Below, in pieces: positions 49,580-58,399 of a stretch of DNA of 64,000 nucleotides. Position 1 is the first letter of the stretch; each line of letters starts with the position of its first letter. The notes beneath the pieces were generated by a model, which was not told where the DNA came from, ran no database searches, and saw nothing but the letters and a program-made list of their open reading frames with translations. The stretch spans positions 1 to 64,000 of the forward strand of contig OZ244910.1 in NCBI GenBank assembly GCA_965221735.1, written 5' to 3'. The position numbers were made by a program, and so were the translations under genes. This DNA is from UBA2991 sp965221735 (GTDB lineage Bacteria; Chloroflexota; Dehalococcoidia; Tepidiformales; Tepidiformaceae).

Positions 49580-50164
49580 ATGGCAATCGTTTCCGAGTCG
49601 GGGATCGATGAGGCGCGCATACGCGCCGCCGTCATCGAGATGCTCGAGGCGGTGGGAGATGACCCCCGCCGAGAGGGCCTCGTCGACACGCCCCGGCGCA
49701 TCGCCGAGATGTACGCCGAGATCTTCCAGGGGCTCAACGAAGACCCCGCCGCCTATCTCAAGGTGGGCTTCGAGGTGGCGCACGATGAGATGGTCATCCT
49801 GCGCAACATCCCCTTCTACAGCATGTGCGAGCACCACCTGCTCCCCTTCCACGGAGAGGCGCACATGGGCTACCTCCCCGAGGGCCGCGTCGTCGGCATC
49901 AGCAAGCTCGCACGCGTCGTCGAGGCCTACGCCCGCCGCCCCCAGATCCAGGAACGCCTGACCAGCCAGGTTGCCGAGACGGTCATGGAGGAGCTCCAGG
50001 CGGACGGCGTGGCCGTGGTCGTCGAGGCCGAGCACCTGTGCATGACGATGCGCGGCGTGCGAAAGCCGGGCAGCCGCATGATCACGAGCGCCATGCGTGG
50101 CCAGTTCAAGCGCTCCAGCGTGACCCGCTCCGAGTTCCTCGCCCTCGTCCAGGGTTCCGCCTAG
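49580..50164 (+). CDS. folE: GTP cyclohydrolase I
   Basis: The 194-residue product makes dihydroneopterin triphosphate, the first step to folate or tetrahydrobiopterin. Zinc and catalytic residues are in SMCEHHLLPF, the second Cys is in EAEHLCMTMRGV, and RRIAEMYAEIF and VVGISKLARVVEAYARRPQIQERLT are standard. TACGAT (49566-49571) lies 8 nt before the ATG. A FemAB-like gene follows 6 nt after the stop. Confidence 0.96.
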   Translation: MAIVSESGIDEARIRAAVIEMLEAVGDDPRREGLVDTPRRIAEMYAEIFQGLNEDPAAYLKVGFEVAHDEMVILRNIPFYSMCEHHLLPFHGEAHMGYLPEGRVVGISKLARVVEAYARRPQIQERLTSQVAETVMEELQADGVAVVVEAEHLCMTMRGVRKPGSRMITSAMRGQFKRSSVTRSEFLALVQGSA

Positions 50165-50170
50165 GCCGCC

Positions 50171-51214
50171 ATGTCCGATCCGGCGGACGCCGCCGAGCCT
50201 GTCTTCGACGATGGGCCCCTGCCGCTCATTACGTCCGAGCCGTTCGAGTCGCTCGCGCCGGAATGGGCAGAGCTGCACCGCTCCGTTCCCGACGCGCTGC
50301 CCTTCTCCCACCCGGTCTGGCACGAGGCGTGGCTGCGCCACTGCGGCGCCGGCGCCTATCCGGTGTACCTTGCGCTCCGGTCGCCCGCCGAAGAGGAAGG
50401 GGAGGCGCCCCTCGTCGGTGTCATCCCCCTCGACGTCGGAGGCGCGGTGCCGCGTTTCCTTGGCGATCCGGACCTGAGCGACCACTCCGGAGCGCTGATT
50501 GTGGAAGGGCAGGAGGGAGGCGCGGCCGCTGCCCTCATCGAGTGGCTGATGGAAGACCTCTCGCAGGGGTTCGAGGCGTGGGGACTGCCTGAGGCCGGCC
50601 GCCTCCGCCCCGCCCTCCTCGCCGCCGCCGCCCGCTACGGCTGGACGGCGAGCGAGGAGCCGGAAGCGGTCACGCCGACCGTCGAGTTGCCGGAGACGTG
50701 GGAGGCCTACGTGGCCGCGCTCCCGAAGAAGTACCGCCACGAGCTGCGCCGCAAGCTTCGCAACCTCGAACGTGCGGGCAACGTCGGTTTCGCGTCGGCG
50801 ACGGCGCGCGGGGAGGTGGCGGAGGTGGTCGAGGGGCTGTTGGCGATGATGCGCGAGAGCCGCGAGGACAAGGCCGCCTTCCTCACACCGGAGCGCGAGG
50901 CCTTCTTCCGCGACCTCGCCACCGGCCTCAGCGAGCACGGGCTCGCGCGCATCGCCACGCTTACGTTCGAGGGCCGCCCCGCCGCCCGCATCTTCGCCCT
51001 CGAGGGCGGCGGGGCGACCATGCTCTACAACAGCGGCTTCGATCCGTCCCTGTCGCAGCTCGCCGTGGGGCTGCTGTCGAAGGCGCTTCTCGTGCGCGAC
51101 GCCATCGAGCGCGGACGGTCCGCGGTCGACTTCCTGCGCGGCACGGAGCCATACAAACGTCACCTCGGCGGCCAACCCCGCGACGTCGTCACGGTGCGCC
51201 TGTCGGGGGTTTGA
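50171..51214 (+). CDS. GNAT acyltransferase, FemAB/BioF2-like
   Basis: The 347-residue product is built of two GNAT folds as in FemAB and CelD/BcsL families: an N-terminal LPFSHPVWHEAWLRHCG, the middle helix pair KKYRHELRRKLRNLERAG and a C-terminal ATMLYNSGFDPSLSQLAVGLL, then RSAVDFLRGTEPYKRHLG. It could transfer an acyl or amino-acyl group to a cell-wall or polysaccharide precursor. It lies 6 nt after folE. The acceptor is unknown. Confidence 0.8.
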   Translation: MSDPADAAEPVFDDGPLPLITSEPFESLAPEWAELHRSVPDALPFSHPVWHEAWLRHCGAGAYPVYLALRSPAEEEGEAPLVGVIPLDVGGAVPRFLGDPDLSDHSGALIVEGQEGGAAAALIEWLMEDLSQGFEAWGLPEAGRLRPALLAAAARYGWTASEEPEAVTPTVELPETWEAYVAALPKKYRHELRRKLRNLERAGNVGFASATARGEVAEVVEGLLAMMRESREDKAAFLTPEREAFFRDLATGLSEHGLARIATLTFEGRPAARIFALEGGGATMLYNSGFDPSLSQLAVGLLSKALLVRDAIERGRSAVDFLRGTEPYKRHLGGQPRDVVTVRLSGV

Positions 51215-51259
51215 AGCCCGTCCTCGGCAACTGCCATGTGCAACGGTTACGCTCGCTCC

Positions 51260-51649
51260 GTGACAACCGCCGGTTCCGCCCCCGATACCGCAGGCGTCTT
51301 CGCCGATGCCCGCGCGATGCACACCGCCGCCCTCGCCCGGCTCGCCGATGGCGACATCCGCGACGCGGCGGAGAAGGCGTGGTGCGCCACGAAGCGCGCC
51401 GCCGACGGCCTCGTGTTGGCTCGCACTGGTGAGGAGCCCCTGAAGTCGCCGGCGACAAGCCGGGTCCTCAACGAGCTCGCGGCTGGCGATCCCGGCGTGC
51501 AGGCCCTGCTGGGCCGCTATTACTCGCGGCAGGCGCAGTTGCATGGCGAGTGCTTCTACCTGGGCTTGTGCGAACCGCTCCCGACGACCGAGCGCCGCAT
51601 CCGCGAAACCAGCGACTTCATCGATGACGCGGAGCGCCTGGCGGGCTGA
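51260..51649 (+). CDS. HEPN-like helical protein (PaREP1/DUF5618-like), 129 aa
   Basis: The product is helical: ADARAMHTAALARLADGDIRDAAEKAWCATKRAADGLVLAR resembles the N-terminal helices of HEPN or PaREP1-type proteins, and RRIRETSDFIDDAERL closes it. The HEPN RxxxxH catalytic motif is not evident. GTG 51260 gives a compact N terminus; ATG 51236 would add eight residues. HEPN-like domains occur as nucleotidyltransferase partners and in RNases, but no MNT partner is adjacent. Confidence 0.65.
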   Translation: MTTAGSAPDTAGVFADARAMHTAALARLADGDIRDAAEKAWCATKRAADGLVLARTGEEPLKSPATSRVLNELAAGDPGVQALLGRYYSRQAQLHGECFYLGLCEPLPTTERRIRETSDFIDDAERLAG

Positions 51650-51729
51650 CGACCTGGACGACCCGCCGACGGACTCACTGCCAGAGGAAGCACCGAAAGC
51701 GCCATAAGCGCTACGCTATCGGGACGCTC

Positions 51730-52950
51730 ATGCGAATCGCGCAGGTCTCCTACCACACGAATCCCGTGGCCCCGCTCGGCGGGCGGCACACCGGCGGGAT
51801 GAACGTGTATGTCCACGAGCTCTCGCGCGAGCTTGCCCGGATTGGGAACCAGGTCGACATCTTCACGCGGCTCGACGGCGAGCGGCCCGAGGTCACGAGC
51901 CTCGCGCCCAACCTGCGGCTCGTCCAGCTTCCCGCCGGGCCGGCCGCTCCGCTCGACAAGGCCCTCCTGACGCCCTACGTGCCCGCCTTCGTCGCCGAGA
52001 TGAACCGCTTCGCCGCCGGCGAGGGCCTGTCCTACGACCTCGTGCACAGCCACTACTGGCAGGCGATCGCCGCGGGTGAGCCCTTCGCGCAGGCCCAGGA
52101 CGCCCCCCACCTCGTCATGTTCCACACCCTCGGCGAGGTGAAGAACCGCGCGCGCGTCTCCGAGGAGGAGCCGGGCGAGCGCATCCGCCGCGAACGCGAG
52201 CTCGCCGCCTCTGCCGACGCCATCATCACGGCCAGCGGCCACGAGCACGACCTGCTCGCCCGCTACTACGACGCCGATCCCGCCCGCATGGTCAGCATCC
52301 CCTGCGGCATCGACACCGACCGCTTCCGCCCCCGCGACAGCGACGAGTGCCGCCGGGCACTCGGCATCGAGCTCGACCGCCCCGTCCTGCTCTGGGTCGG
52401 ACGCCTGGAGAAGCTGAAGGGCGTCGACATCCTCATCGACGCCGTCGCCGAGTTGGAGGACCCGGAGGTCCTGCTCCTGGTCGTCGGGGGCGACGAACAC
52501 GGCGAGGAGCTGCGCGCCGAGCTCGAGGAGCAGGCGCGAGAGGCCGGCCTGGCCGGTGGCGTGCGCTTCACCGGCGCCGTGCCCCACGAGGAATTGCCCG
52601 CCTGGTACAGCGCCGCCGACGTCTGCGTCGTGCCGAGCTACTACGAGAGCTTCGGGCTGGTCGCCGTCGAGGCGATGGCTTGCGGCACGCCCGTCGTGGC
52701 ATCGCGCGTCGGCGGGCTCGTCTCGACCGTCACCGACGGCGTCAACGGCTACCTCATCCCCTGGCGCTGCCCGGAGCCGTTCGCGGAGAAGCTCGAGGTG
52801 CTCATCCGCAACCCCGAGCTGCGCGCGAACTTCGCCCGCGCCGCCCGCGACTCCGTCCAGCGCTTCCGCTGGGACGAGGTCGCCCGGCGCATGGAGGCCC
52901 TCTACGCGGACGTCATCGCCGCCCGCGCCGGCGAGGAGGTCCCGGCATGA
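51730..52950 (+). CDS. GT4-family glycosyltransferase, MshA/BshA-like
   Basis: The 406-residue GT-B product has the N-terminal GGMNVYVHELSRELARIGNQV and the C-terminal WVGRLEKLKGVDILI, with the ESFGLVAVEAMACGTPVV motif (the E-x7-E pair that binds UDP-sugar). The N-terminal GGMNVYV and the overall pattern are as in MshA and related sucrose-phosphate-synthase-like enzymes. Its stop overlaps a PIG-L deacetylase gene by 4 nt, the pairing that makes GlcN-inositol (mycothiol) or GlcN-malate (bacillithiol). No thiol ligase or acetyltransferase (MshC, MshD, BshC) is visible, so the pathway is a suggestion. Confidence 0.85.
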   Translation: MRIAQVSYHTNPVAPLGGRHTGGMNVYVHELSRELARIGNQVDIFTRLDGERPEVTSLAPNLRLVQLPAGPAAPLDKALLTPYVPAFVAEMNRFAAGEGLSYDLVHSHYWQAIAAGEPFAQAQDAPHLVMFHTLGEVKNRARVSEEEPGERIRRERELAASADAIITASGHEHDLLARYYDADPARMVSIPCGIDTDRFRPRDSDECRRALGIELDRPVLLWVGRLEKLKGVDILIDAVAELEDPEVLLLVVGGDEHGEELRAELEEQAREAGLAGGVRFTGAVPHEELPAWYSAADVCVVPSYYESFGLVAVEAMACGTPVVASRVGGLVSTVTDGVNGYLIPWRCPEPFAEKLEVLIRNPELRANFARAARDSVQRFRWDEVARRMEALYADVIAARAGEEVPA

Positions 52951-53744
52951 CCATCGCCGACACCGTCCGCGCCGTGGGCCGCTGGTTCGCCGGCGGCGAA
53001 CAGGAGCCCGAGGCCGACCCCAACGCCCTCGGCACTCCCGAGCGGGCGATGGTGGTGATGGCGCATCCCGACGACGCCGAGTTCGTCTGCGGGGGCACGG
53101 TCGCGCGCTGGTGCGCCGAGGGCTCCGAGGTCGTCTACGTCGTCGTCACCGGCGGCGACAAGGGCACGCACGACCCCGAGATGCACCCCGAGAAGCTGGC
53201 CGCCATCCGCGAGGAGGAGCAGCGCGCCGCCTGCCGCGCCCTGGGCGTGAAGGAGTGCGTATTCCTCGGCCATCCCGACGGCCACACCATCGACGAGGAG
53301 GAGCTGCGCGGCCAGATCGTGCGCCTCATCCGCATCCACCGCCCCGACGTGATCGTGACCTGGGACGCCTTCCGCCGCGGCTTCAACCACCGCGACCACC
53401 GCAACGTCGGCGTCCTCACCGCCGACGCCGTCTACCCCCTCGTGCGCGACCGCCTCTACTACCCGCGCGACGAGGAGGACGGTCTCCCCTCGCACCAGGT
53501 CAACGAGGTGCTCTTCGCCGGCAGCGAGGATCCCGACTACACCATCGACGTGACCGCTCACTGGGAGACGCGCCTCGAGGCCGTGCTCTGCCACGCCAGC
53601 CAGATCGGCGGGCGCACGCGCGAGGACTTCCTCCGCCTGCGCGAGGAGATGATCGCGCGCCAGGGCCACGCCCGCATGGAAGAGCGCTTCCGCCGCTGGT
53701 CGATCCGCCGCGCCCCACCCCCACCCCGCGAGGCCGCCAACTAG
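52947..53744 (+). CDS. PIG-L family N-acetylglucosamine deacetylase-like protein
   Basis: The 265-residue product has the LmbE/PIG-L zinc motif AHPDDAEF (near residue 32), GGDKGTHDPE, and the third ligand in NHRDHRNVG. A C-terminal helical part ends RRWSIRRAPPPP. Members remove the acetyl group from GlcNAc-linked substrates, including mycothiol and bacillithiol precursors (MshB, BshB). Overlap of the ATG with the GT4 stop means the two are translated together. Pathway assignment is inference from that pairing. Confidence 0.9.
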   Translation: MTIADTVRAVGRWFAGGEQEPEADPNALGTPERAMVVMAHPDDAEFVCGGTVARWCAEGSEVVYVVVTGGDKGTHDPEMHPEKLAAIREEEQRAACRALGVKECVFLGHPDGHTIDEEELRGQIVRLIRIHRPDVIVTWDAFRRGFNHRDHRNVGVLTADAVYPLVRDRLYYPRDEEDGLPSHQVNEVLFAGSEDPDYTIDVTAHWETRLEAVLCHASQIGGRTREDFLRLREEMIARQGHARMEERFRRWSIRRAPPPPREAAN

Positions 53745-53904
53745 CAGCTGCGTTGACGCCTGCTCCCGGATGGGCAATAACTGTTGGGCGGGCGGCGAGT
53801 GCTTCCGACCCTCCTTGCGCGGTGGCCAGGCATTTCGTCCGTCGTCCGACCTTCTCTGATCGGCTCGCATGTAGCTGCTCTATGCCGATGAGTCTGGCTC
53901 AGTC

Positions 53905-54966
53905 CTAGCCCGCCCCGAACCCCTCCGCCCCGCCGCGCAGGGTGATGCCGCCCGCGCGGATCGTGACCTCGCGGGCGGCTGAGGCGGTCGCCGTGCCCAG
54001 CCGCCAGCCCGCGATGCCGCAGGCCTCGCCGAGCGCGAGGGCGCGCTCGGCCTCCGACTCCGGCACCACCGCGCAGAAGCCCGCGCCCATGTTGTACTCG
54101 GCGTACATGGCCGCGTCGTCGAGGCCCGCGAGGCGCTGGATGACCGTGAAGATGGCCGGGACCGGCGGCAGCGCCTCGATGTCGAAGCCCGCCTCCGCTT
54201 CGAGACGGCGCAGGTTGAGGAAGCCCCCGCCCGTGACGTGGAAGAGCGCCCGCACGTCGAGCTCACGCAGCAGCGACATGGCCAGGTCGACGTACATGGC
54301 GGTCGGCTCGAGCAGCTCCTCGCCGAGCGTCCGCCCGAACTCCTCGACGTAGCGACCCAGATCCCAGCCCGCCTCGCGAAAGGTGCGGCGCGCCAGCGTG
54401 AGGCCGTTGCTGTGGATGCCGGACGAGGCGAAGCCGACGAGCGCGTCGCCGAGGGCGACGCCCGCGCCCGTGAGGATGCGGTCGGGCTCGACGAGCCCGG
54501 CGCAGGTGCCGCCGAGGTCGAAGGCGCGGCCCGGGACCGCGCCGCGCAGCATCTCCGGGACGCGCGCCGTCTCGCCGCCCGGGATCGAGATGCGAGCCCG
54601 CCGCGCCCCTTCCCGCAGCCCCTTCGCGATCTCCGCCAGGAACGACTCCTCCATCTCCTCCACGAGCACGCAGTCGACCATCGCGATCGGCTCCGCGCCC
54701 ACGCAGACGATGTCGTTGGCGTTCATGGCGACGCAGTCGATGCCGGCCGTGTCATACGTGCCCATCGCCTGGGCGACGAGCGCCTTCGTGCCGATGGTGT
54801 CGGTGGCCAGCGCGAGCGCCTGCGGGCCGCCGGTGTCGATGACAGTGGCGTAGTGCCCGAAGCCCAGGAGCGGTCGCGCCCGGCCCGAGAATGAGAACGT
54901 CTCGGTCAGCAGTTGCAGGCCCTCGGGGAGGGTGTCGGCGCCGGCGTCACCTGGGCTGGCGGTCAC
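53905..54966 (-). CDS. purM: Phosphoribosylformylglycinamidine cyclo-ligase (AIR synthase) PurM
   Basis: The 353-residue PurM-like enzyme closes the imidazole ring in purine synthesis. Diagnostic text: LATDTIGTKALVAQAMG, CVAMNANDIVCVGAEPI, ETARVPEML, LTGAGVALGDALVGFASSGIHSNGLTLAR and VTGGGFLNL. The N terminus is shorter than the E. coli protein before the GFGHYA strand. GTG 54966 is 6 nt after TAGCGT on its strand. Single gene, divergent from amt over 141 bp. Confidence 0.92.
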   Translation of the reverse strand: MTASPGDAGADTLPEGLQLLTETFSFSGRARPLLGFGHYATVIDTGGPQALALATDTIGTKALVAQAMGTYDTAGIDCVAMNANDIVCVGAEPIAMVDCVLVEEMEESFLAEIAKGLREGARRARISIPGGETARVPEMLRGAVPGRAFDLGGTCAGLVEPDRILTGAGVALGDALVGFASSGIHSNGLTLARRTFREAGWDLGRYVEEFGRTLGEELLEPTAMYVDLAMSLLRELDVRALFHVTGGGFLNLRRLEAEAGFDIEALPPVPAIFTVIQRLAGLDDAAMYAEYNMGAGFCAVVPESEAERALALGEACGIAGWRLGTATASAAREVTIRAGGITLRGGAEGFGAG

Positions 54967-54972
54967 GCCTGC

Positions 54973-54978
54973 ACGCTA
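54973..54978 (-). promoter_or_regulatory. -10 element TAGCGT of purM
   Basis: On the minus strand TAGCGT ends 6 nt before the GTG start. Confidence 0.45.
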
Positions 54979-55107
54979 CCACGTTCCCCCGTGGCGAGCC
55001 TCCAAACCGGACACACGAAACATCGTTGAAACAATGGGCGCGCAAGATACGCGCCACTCAAGCGGATGCTGCCCTGCGCCCGGTGCGCGGGGCCGCGGGG
55101 GGTGCGC

Positions 55108-56457
55108 GTGTCCGACTTCCAAATCGACGCTGGCAACACGGCCTGGATGCTGGCTGCCTCGGCCCTGGTGCTCTTCATGACGCCGGGCCTGGCGTTCTTC
55201 TACGGGGGACTCACCCGCAGCAAGAACGTCGTCGGCACCATCATGCATTCGTTCATCACCATCGGCGTGGTGGGCGTGCTCTGGGTCGTCGTCGGCTATT
55301 CGCTGGCCTTCGGCCCCGACCAGGGCCTCGGCCTCATCGGCAACCTCGAGCACTTCGGCCTCCGCGGCGTCGGCGTCGACTCCGGCGCCGGGGGCGTGCC
55401 CGACCTGCTCTTCATGGCCTTCCAGATGATGTTCGCCATCATCACGCCCGCGCTCATCACGGGCGCCTTCGCCGAACGCGCCCGCTTCGGGCCGTTCCTG
55501 CTCTTTATCGCCCTCTGGTCGCTGATCGTCTACGCGCCCATCGCCCACTGGGTGTTCGGCGTGAACGGCTGGCTTAACACCTTCTCCGGCGAGGGCGTAC
55601 CCGCCGACATCGGCATCAACGGCCTCGACTTCGCCGGTGGCCTCGCCATCCACGTGAACGCGGGTGTGGCCGCGCTGGCCGCCGTCTTCGTCTTCGGCAA
55701 GCGCCGCGGCTACGGCTCCGAGCCGATGGAGCCGCACGACATCACGATGGTCGTGCTGGGCGCGGCGATGCTCTGGTTCGGCTGGTTCGGCTTCAACGCC
55801 GGCAGCGCCGTCGGAGCGACCGGCCAAGCCGTCTACGCCTTCGTCAACACGAACGTGGCCGCCGCCATGGCCGCCCTTACCTGGACCCTCGTCAGCTGGA
55901 AGGTGTCCGGGAAACCGAGCGTCGTGGGCGCCGCCTCCGGCGCCGTCGCCGGACTCGTGGCGGTCACGCCCGCGTCCGGCTACGTCGAACCGATGGAGGC
56001 GCTCGCGATCGGCTTCGGCGCGGGGCTCTTCTGCTACTTCGCCGTCCGCGCGCGCCAGTACCTCCACTTCGACGACTCCCTCGACGTCATCGCCGTCCAC
56101 GGCGTTGGCGGCCTCTGGGGCGCGATCGGCACCGGCCTCTTCGCGACGGCCGTCGTCGGTGCGCCCGAGTTCCGCGAGGGGCTCATCCACGGCGAGTGGC
56201 GCCTGCTCTGGGACCAGATCGTCGGCATCGGCGCTGTCAGCGCCTACTCCTTCATCGTCACCTTCATCATCCTCAAGGTGCTGGACATGACCATGGGCGT
56301 CCGTGTCAACGAGGAGGACGAGGAGGTGGGCCTCGACGTGACCCAGCACGGGGAACGCGCCTACCAGAGCGATGAGGCCGGTATCGCCATTCCGGTCGGT
56401 ATCATCGAACCGTCGCAGGATCCCGGTGAACCGGAGATCGGCAGGAGCGAGTCATGA
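55108..56457 (+). CDS. amt: Ammonium transporter Amt
   Basis: The 449-residue product has eleven predicted transmembrane helices and Amt motifs: GLAFFYGGLTRSKNVV, the HWVFGVNGW region, DFAGGLAIHVNAG (His-containing) and IAVHGVGGLWG (second channel His). It conducts ammonium or ammonia into the cell and is blocked by PII (next gene). GTG 55108 is chosen so that the protein starts just before the first helix; GTG 55102 is also possible. The stop overlaps the glnB ATG by 4 nt. The cytoplasmic tail is acidic. Confidence 0.95.
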   Translation: MSDFQIDAGNTAWMLAASALVLFMTPGLAFFYGGLTRSKNVVGTIMHSFITIGVVGVLWVVVGYSLAFGPDQGLGLIGNLEHFGLRGVGVDSGAGGVPDLLFMAFQMMFAIITPALITGAFAERARFGPFLLFIALWSLIVYAPIAHWVFGVNGWLNTFSGEGVPADIGINGLDFAGGLAIHVNAGVAALAAVFVFGKRRGYGSEPMEPHDITMVVLGAAMLWFGWFGFNAGSAVGATGQAVYAFVNTNVAAAMAALTWTLVSWKVSGKPSVVGAASGAVAGLVAVTPASGYVEPMEALAIGFGAGLFCYFAVRARQYLHFDDSLDVIAVHGVGGLWGAIGTGLFATAVVGAPEFREGLIHGEWRLLWDQIVGIGAVSAYSFIVTFIILKVLDMTMGVRVNEEDEEVGLDVTQHGERAYQSDEAGIAIPVGIIEPSQDPGEPEIGRSES

Positions 56458-56795
56458 AAAAGATCGAGGCCATCATCCGACCCGAGCGCTTGCACGAGGT
56501 GAAGGACGCCCTCGAGGCGCAGGGCATCCACGGCCTGAACATCCTCTCCGTCACCGGCCGCGGCGCCCAGCGCGGCATCGCCCACCAGGGCCGCGGCGGC
56601 GAAACCATCGTCGTGGACCTGCTCCCCAAGATGAAGGTCGAGATGGTCGTCAGCGACGACGCCGTCGAGACCGCCATCAGCGCCATCATGGAATCGGCCG
56701 GCACCGGCAACATCGGCGACGGCAAGATATTCGTCATTCCCGTGGAGGAGGCGATCCGCGTCCGCACGGGCGAGCGGGGGGATGTGGCGCTCTGA
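56454..56795 (+). CDS. glnB: Nitrogen regulatory protein P-II (GlnB/GlnK)
   Basis: The 113-residue signalling protein shows MKKIEAIIRPERLHEVKDAL at the start, the T-loop at about 36-55, KVEMVVSDDAVE, and GTGNIGDGKIFVIPVEEAIRVRTGE at the end. It should bind ATP/ADP and 2-oxoglutarate and block Amt or control other targets. The loop has GETIVVD where E. coli has AEYMVD, so Tyr51 is absent, and the protein has no tyrosine at all. It also has one extra residue in the loop. The ATGA overlap with amt is typical of glnK. Confidence 0.95.
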   Translation: MKKIEAIIRPERLHEVKDALEAQGIHGLNILSVTGRGAQRGIAHQGRGGETIVVDLLPKMKVEMVVSDDAVETAISAIMESAGTGNIGDGKIFVIPVEEAIRVRTGERGDVAL

Positions 56796-56826
56796 GCGCA
56801 CGCGACATCCAGCCGTAACACGAACT

Positions 56827-56879
56827 TCATCGCCAGACCCCCGGCGGGCGTTGCCCCTACGCCCGCCGCCTGGCGATGA
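56827..56879 (+). promoter_or_regulatory. Large hairpin in the glnB-glnA intergenic region
   Basis: TCATCGCCAG (56827-56836) pairs with CTGGCGATGA (56870-56879). Inside it, CGGCGGGCGT (56842-56851) pairs with ACGCCCGCCG (56859-56868) around a 7-nt loop. The whole element spans 53 nt with a small asymmetric bulge and sits 60 bp before glnA. It has no T-run, so it may act as an attenuator or processing or stability element instead of a terminator. Confidence 0.5.
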
Positions 56880-56939
56880 TCATTCCCGCAACCCTGCGCC
56901 CTCGCGGGCGCGCCACCACCGACCCAGAGAGGTAGCCCA

Positions 56940-58370
56940 ATGACGACCCCCGAAGAAGTCCAACAGCTGATCGCCGACGAAGGCGTGCAGATCATCGATG
57001 TGAAGTTCACGGACCTGCTCGGTGCGTGGCAGCACTTCTCCGTGACCCCCAGCGAGTGGAGCCCGGATACGTTCCAGGAGGGGCTCGGATTCGACGGGTC
57101 CAGCATCCGCGGCTTCCAGGGCATCCAGCGCTCGGACATGATCCTCATCCCCGATGCCGACACGGCGGTCCTCGACCCCTTCGCCGCCCACACCACCCTC
57201 AGCATCACGGCCGACATCAAGGATCCCGTGACCGCCGAGGGCTACCACAAGGATCCCCGCGCCGTCGCCCAGCGCGCCGAGGAGTACCTGAAGCTGACCG
57301 GCGTCGCCGACGAGTCCTTCTGGGGCCCCGAGGCCGAGTTCTTCGTGTTCGACAGCGTCAGCTACGACTCCGAGCGCGACACGGCCTTCTACCGCGTCGA
57401 CTCCGTCGAGGCCGCCTGGAACACGGGCGTCGACATGGAGAGCGAGGGCGGCCCCAACCTCGGCTACAAGACCGAGCACAAGGAGGGGTACTTCCCCGTT
57501 CCTCCGCGCGACACCCTGCAGGACCTCCGCACCGAGATGGTCCTGAAGATGCAGGAGGTCGGCATCCAGGTGGAGATCCACCACCACGAGGTTGCCACCG
57601 CCGGCCAGTGCGAGATCGACATGCGCTACGCGCCCCTCGTGCAGATGGCCGACAACCTCCAGTGGTACAAGCACGTCGTCCGCAACGTCGCCCGTAACGC
57701 GGGCAAGACGGCGACCTTCATGCCCAAGCCGGTCTTCGAGGACAACGGCAACGGCATGCACGTCCACCAGTCGCTCTGGAAGGACGGGGTCAACCTGTTC
57801 TACGACGAGAACGGCTACGGCCTCATCTCCGAGACGGCCCGCTACTACATCGGCGGCCTGATCAAGCACGGCGCCGCCCTCATGGCCTTCTGCGCGCCCA
57901 CGACGAACTCCTACAAGCGCCTCGTGCCCGGCTACGAAGCGCCCAACGTGCTCGTCTACAGCGCCCGCAACCGCAGCGCCGGCATCCGCATCCCGATGCT
58001 CTCCTCGAACCCGAAGTCGAAGCGGCTCGAGTTCCGCTCGCCGGACCCGACCTGCAACCCCTACCTCGGCTTCTCCGCCATGCTCATGGCGGGGCTCGAC
58101 GGCATCGCCAACCGCATCGACCCGGGCGACCCGGTCGATAACGTCGACCTCTTCGAGATCGACCCGCACGAGCACGGCTACCCCGTGCTTCCCGGCTCCC
58201 TCGGCGGCGTCCTCGACGCCCTCGAGGAGGACCACGACTTCCTGCTCCAGGGCGAGGTCTTCGACGAGGACCTGATCCGCACCTGGATCGACTACAAGCG
58301 CGAGGCCGAGGTGGCCGCGGTCGACATCCGCCCGCATCCGCACGAGTTCTCCCTCTACTTCGACGCCTAG
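56940..58370 (+). CDS. glnA: Type I glutamine synthetase
   Basis: The 476-residue product has the GSI motifs: GFDGSSIRGFQ, PEAEFFVF (metal Glu), NGNGMHVHQSLW, KRLVPGYEAPN and SARNRSAGIRIP, with RLEFRSPDPTCNPYLGFSAML. Its length resembles GSI-beta enzymes, which in enterobacteria are adenylylated at Tyr397. Aligned text here is DLFEIDP in place of NLYDLPP, so the position is Phe405 and adenylylation at that site is not possible. A good promoter is not evident; the hairpin upstream may matter for control. A strong terminator follows. Confidence 0.97.
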   Translation: MTTPEEVQQLIADEGVQIIDVKFTDLLGAWQHFSVTPSEWSPDTFQEGLGFDGSSIRGFQGIQRSDMILIPDADTAVLDPFAAHTTLSITADIKDPVTAEGYHKDPRAVAQRAEEYLKLTGVADESFWGPEAEFFVFDSVSYDSERDTAFYRVDSVEAAWNTGVDMESEGGPNLGYKTEHKEGYFPVPPRDTLQDLRTEMVLKMQEVGIQVEIHHHEVATAGQCEIDMRYAPLVQMADNLQWYKHVVRNVARNAGKTATFMPKPVFEDNGNGMHVHQSLWKDGVNLFYDENGYGLISETARYYIGGLIKHGAALMAFCAPTTNSYKRLVPGYEAPNVLVYSARNRSAGIRIPMLSSNPKSKRLEFRSPDPTCNPYLGFSAMLMAGLDGIANRIDPGDPVDNVDLFEIDPHEHGYPVLPGSLGGVLDALEEDHDFLLQGEVFDEDLIRTWIDYKREAEVAAVDIRPHPHEFSLYFDA

Positions 58371-58399
58371 CGCGCTCGAACCGGACACTAGGCACAACG

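Noticed and set aside
48848..51544. Continuous minus-strand frame through the NYN gene and across folE and the FemAB-like gene
   Set aside because: The upstream 690 codons are antisense to well-supported genes. The NYN protein has its own ATG with a -10 element.
51730..53744. Calling the pair mshA and mshB
   Set aside because: MshC, MshD and BshC are not in the window, and GT4 plus PIG-L also occurs in lipid and glycan pathways. Gene symbols were withheld.
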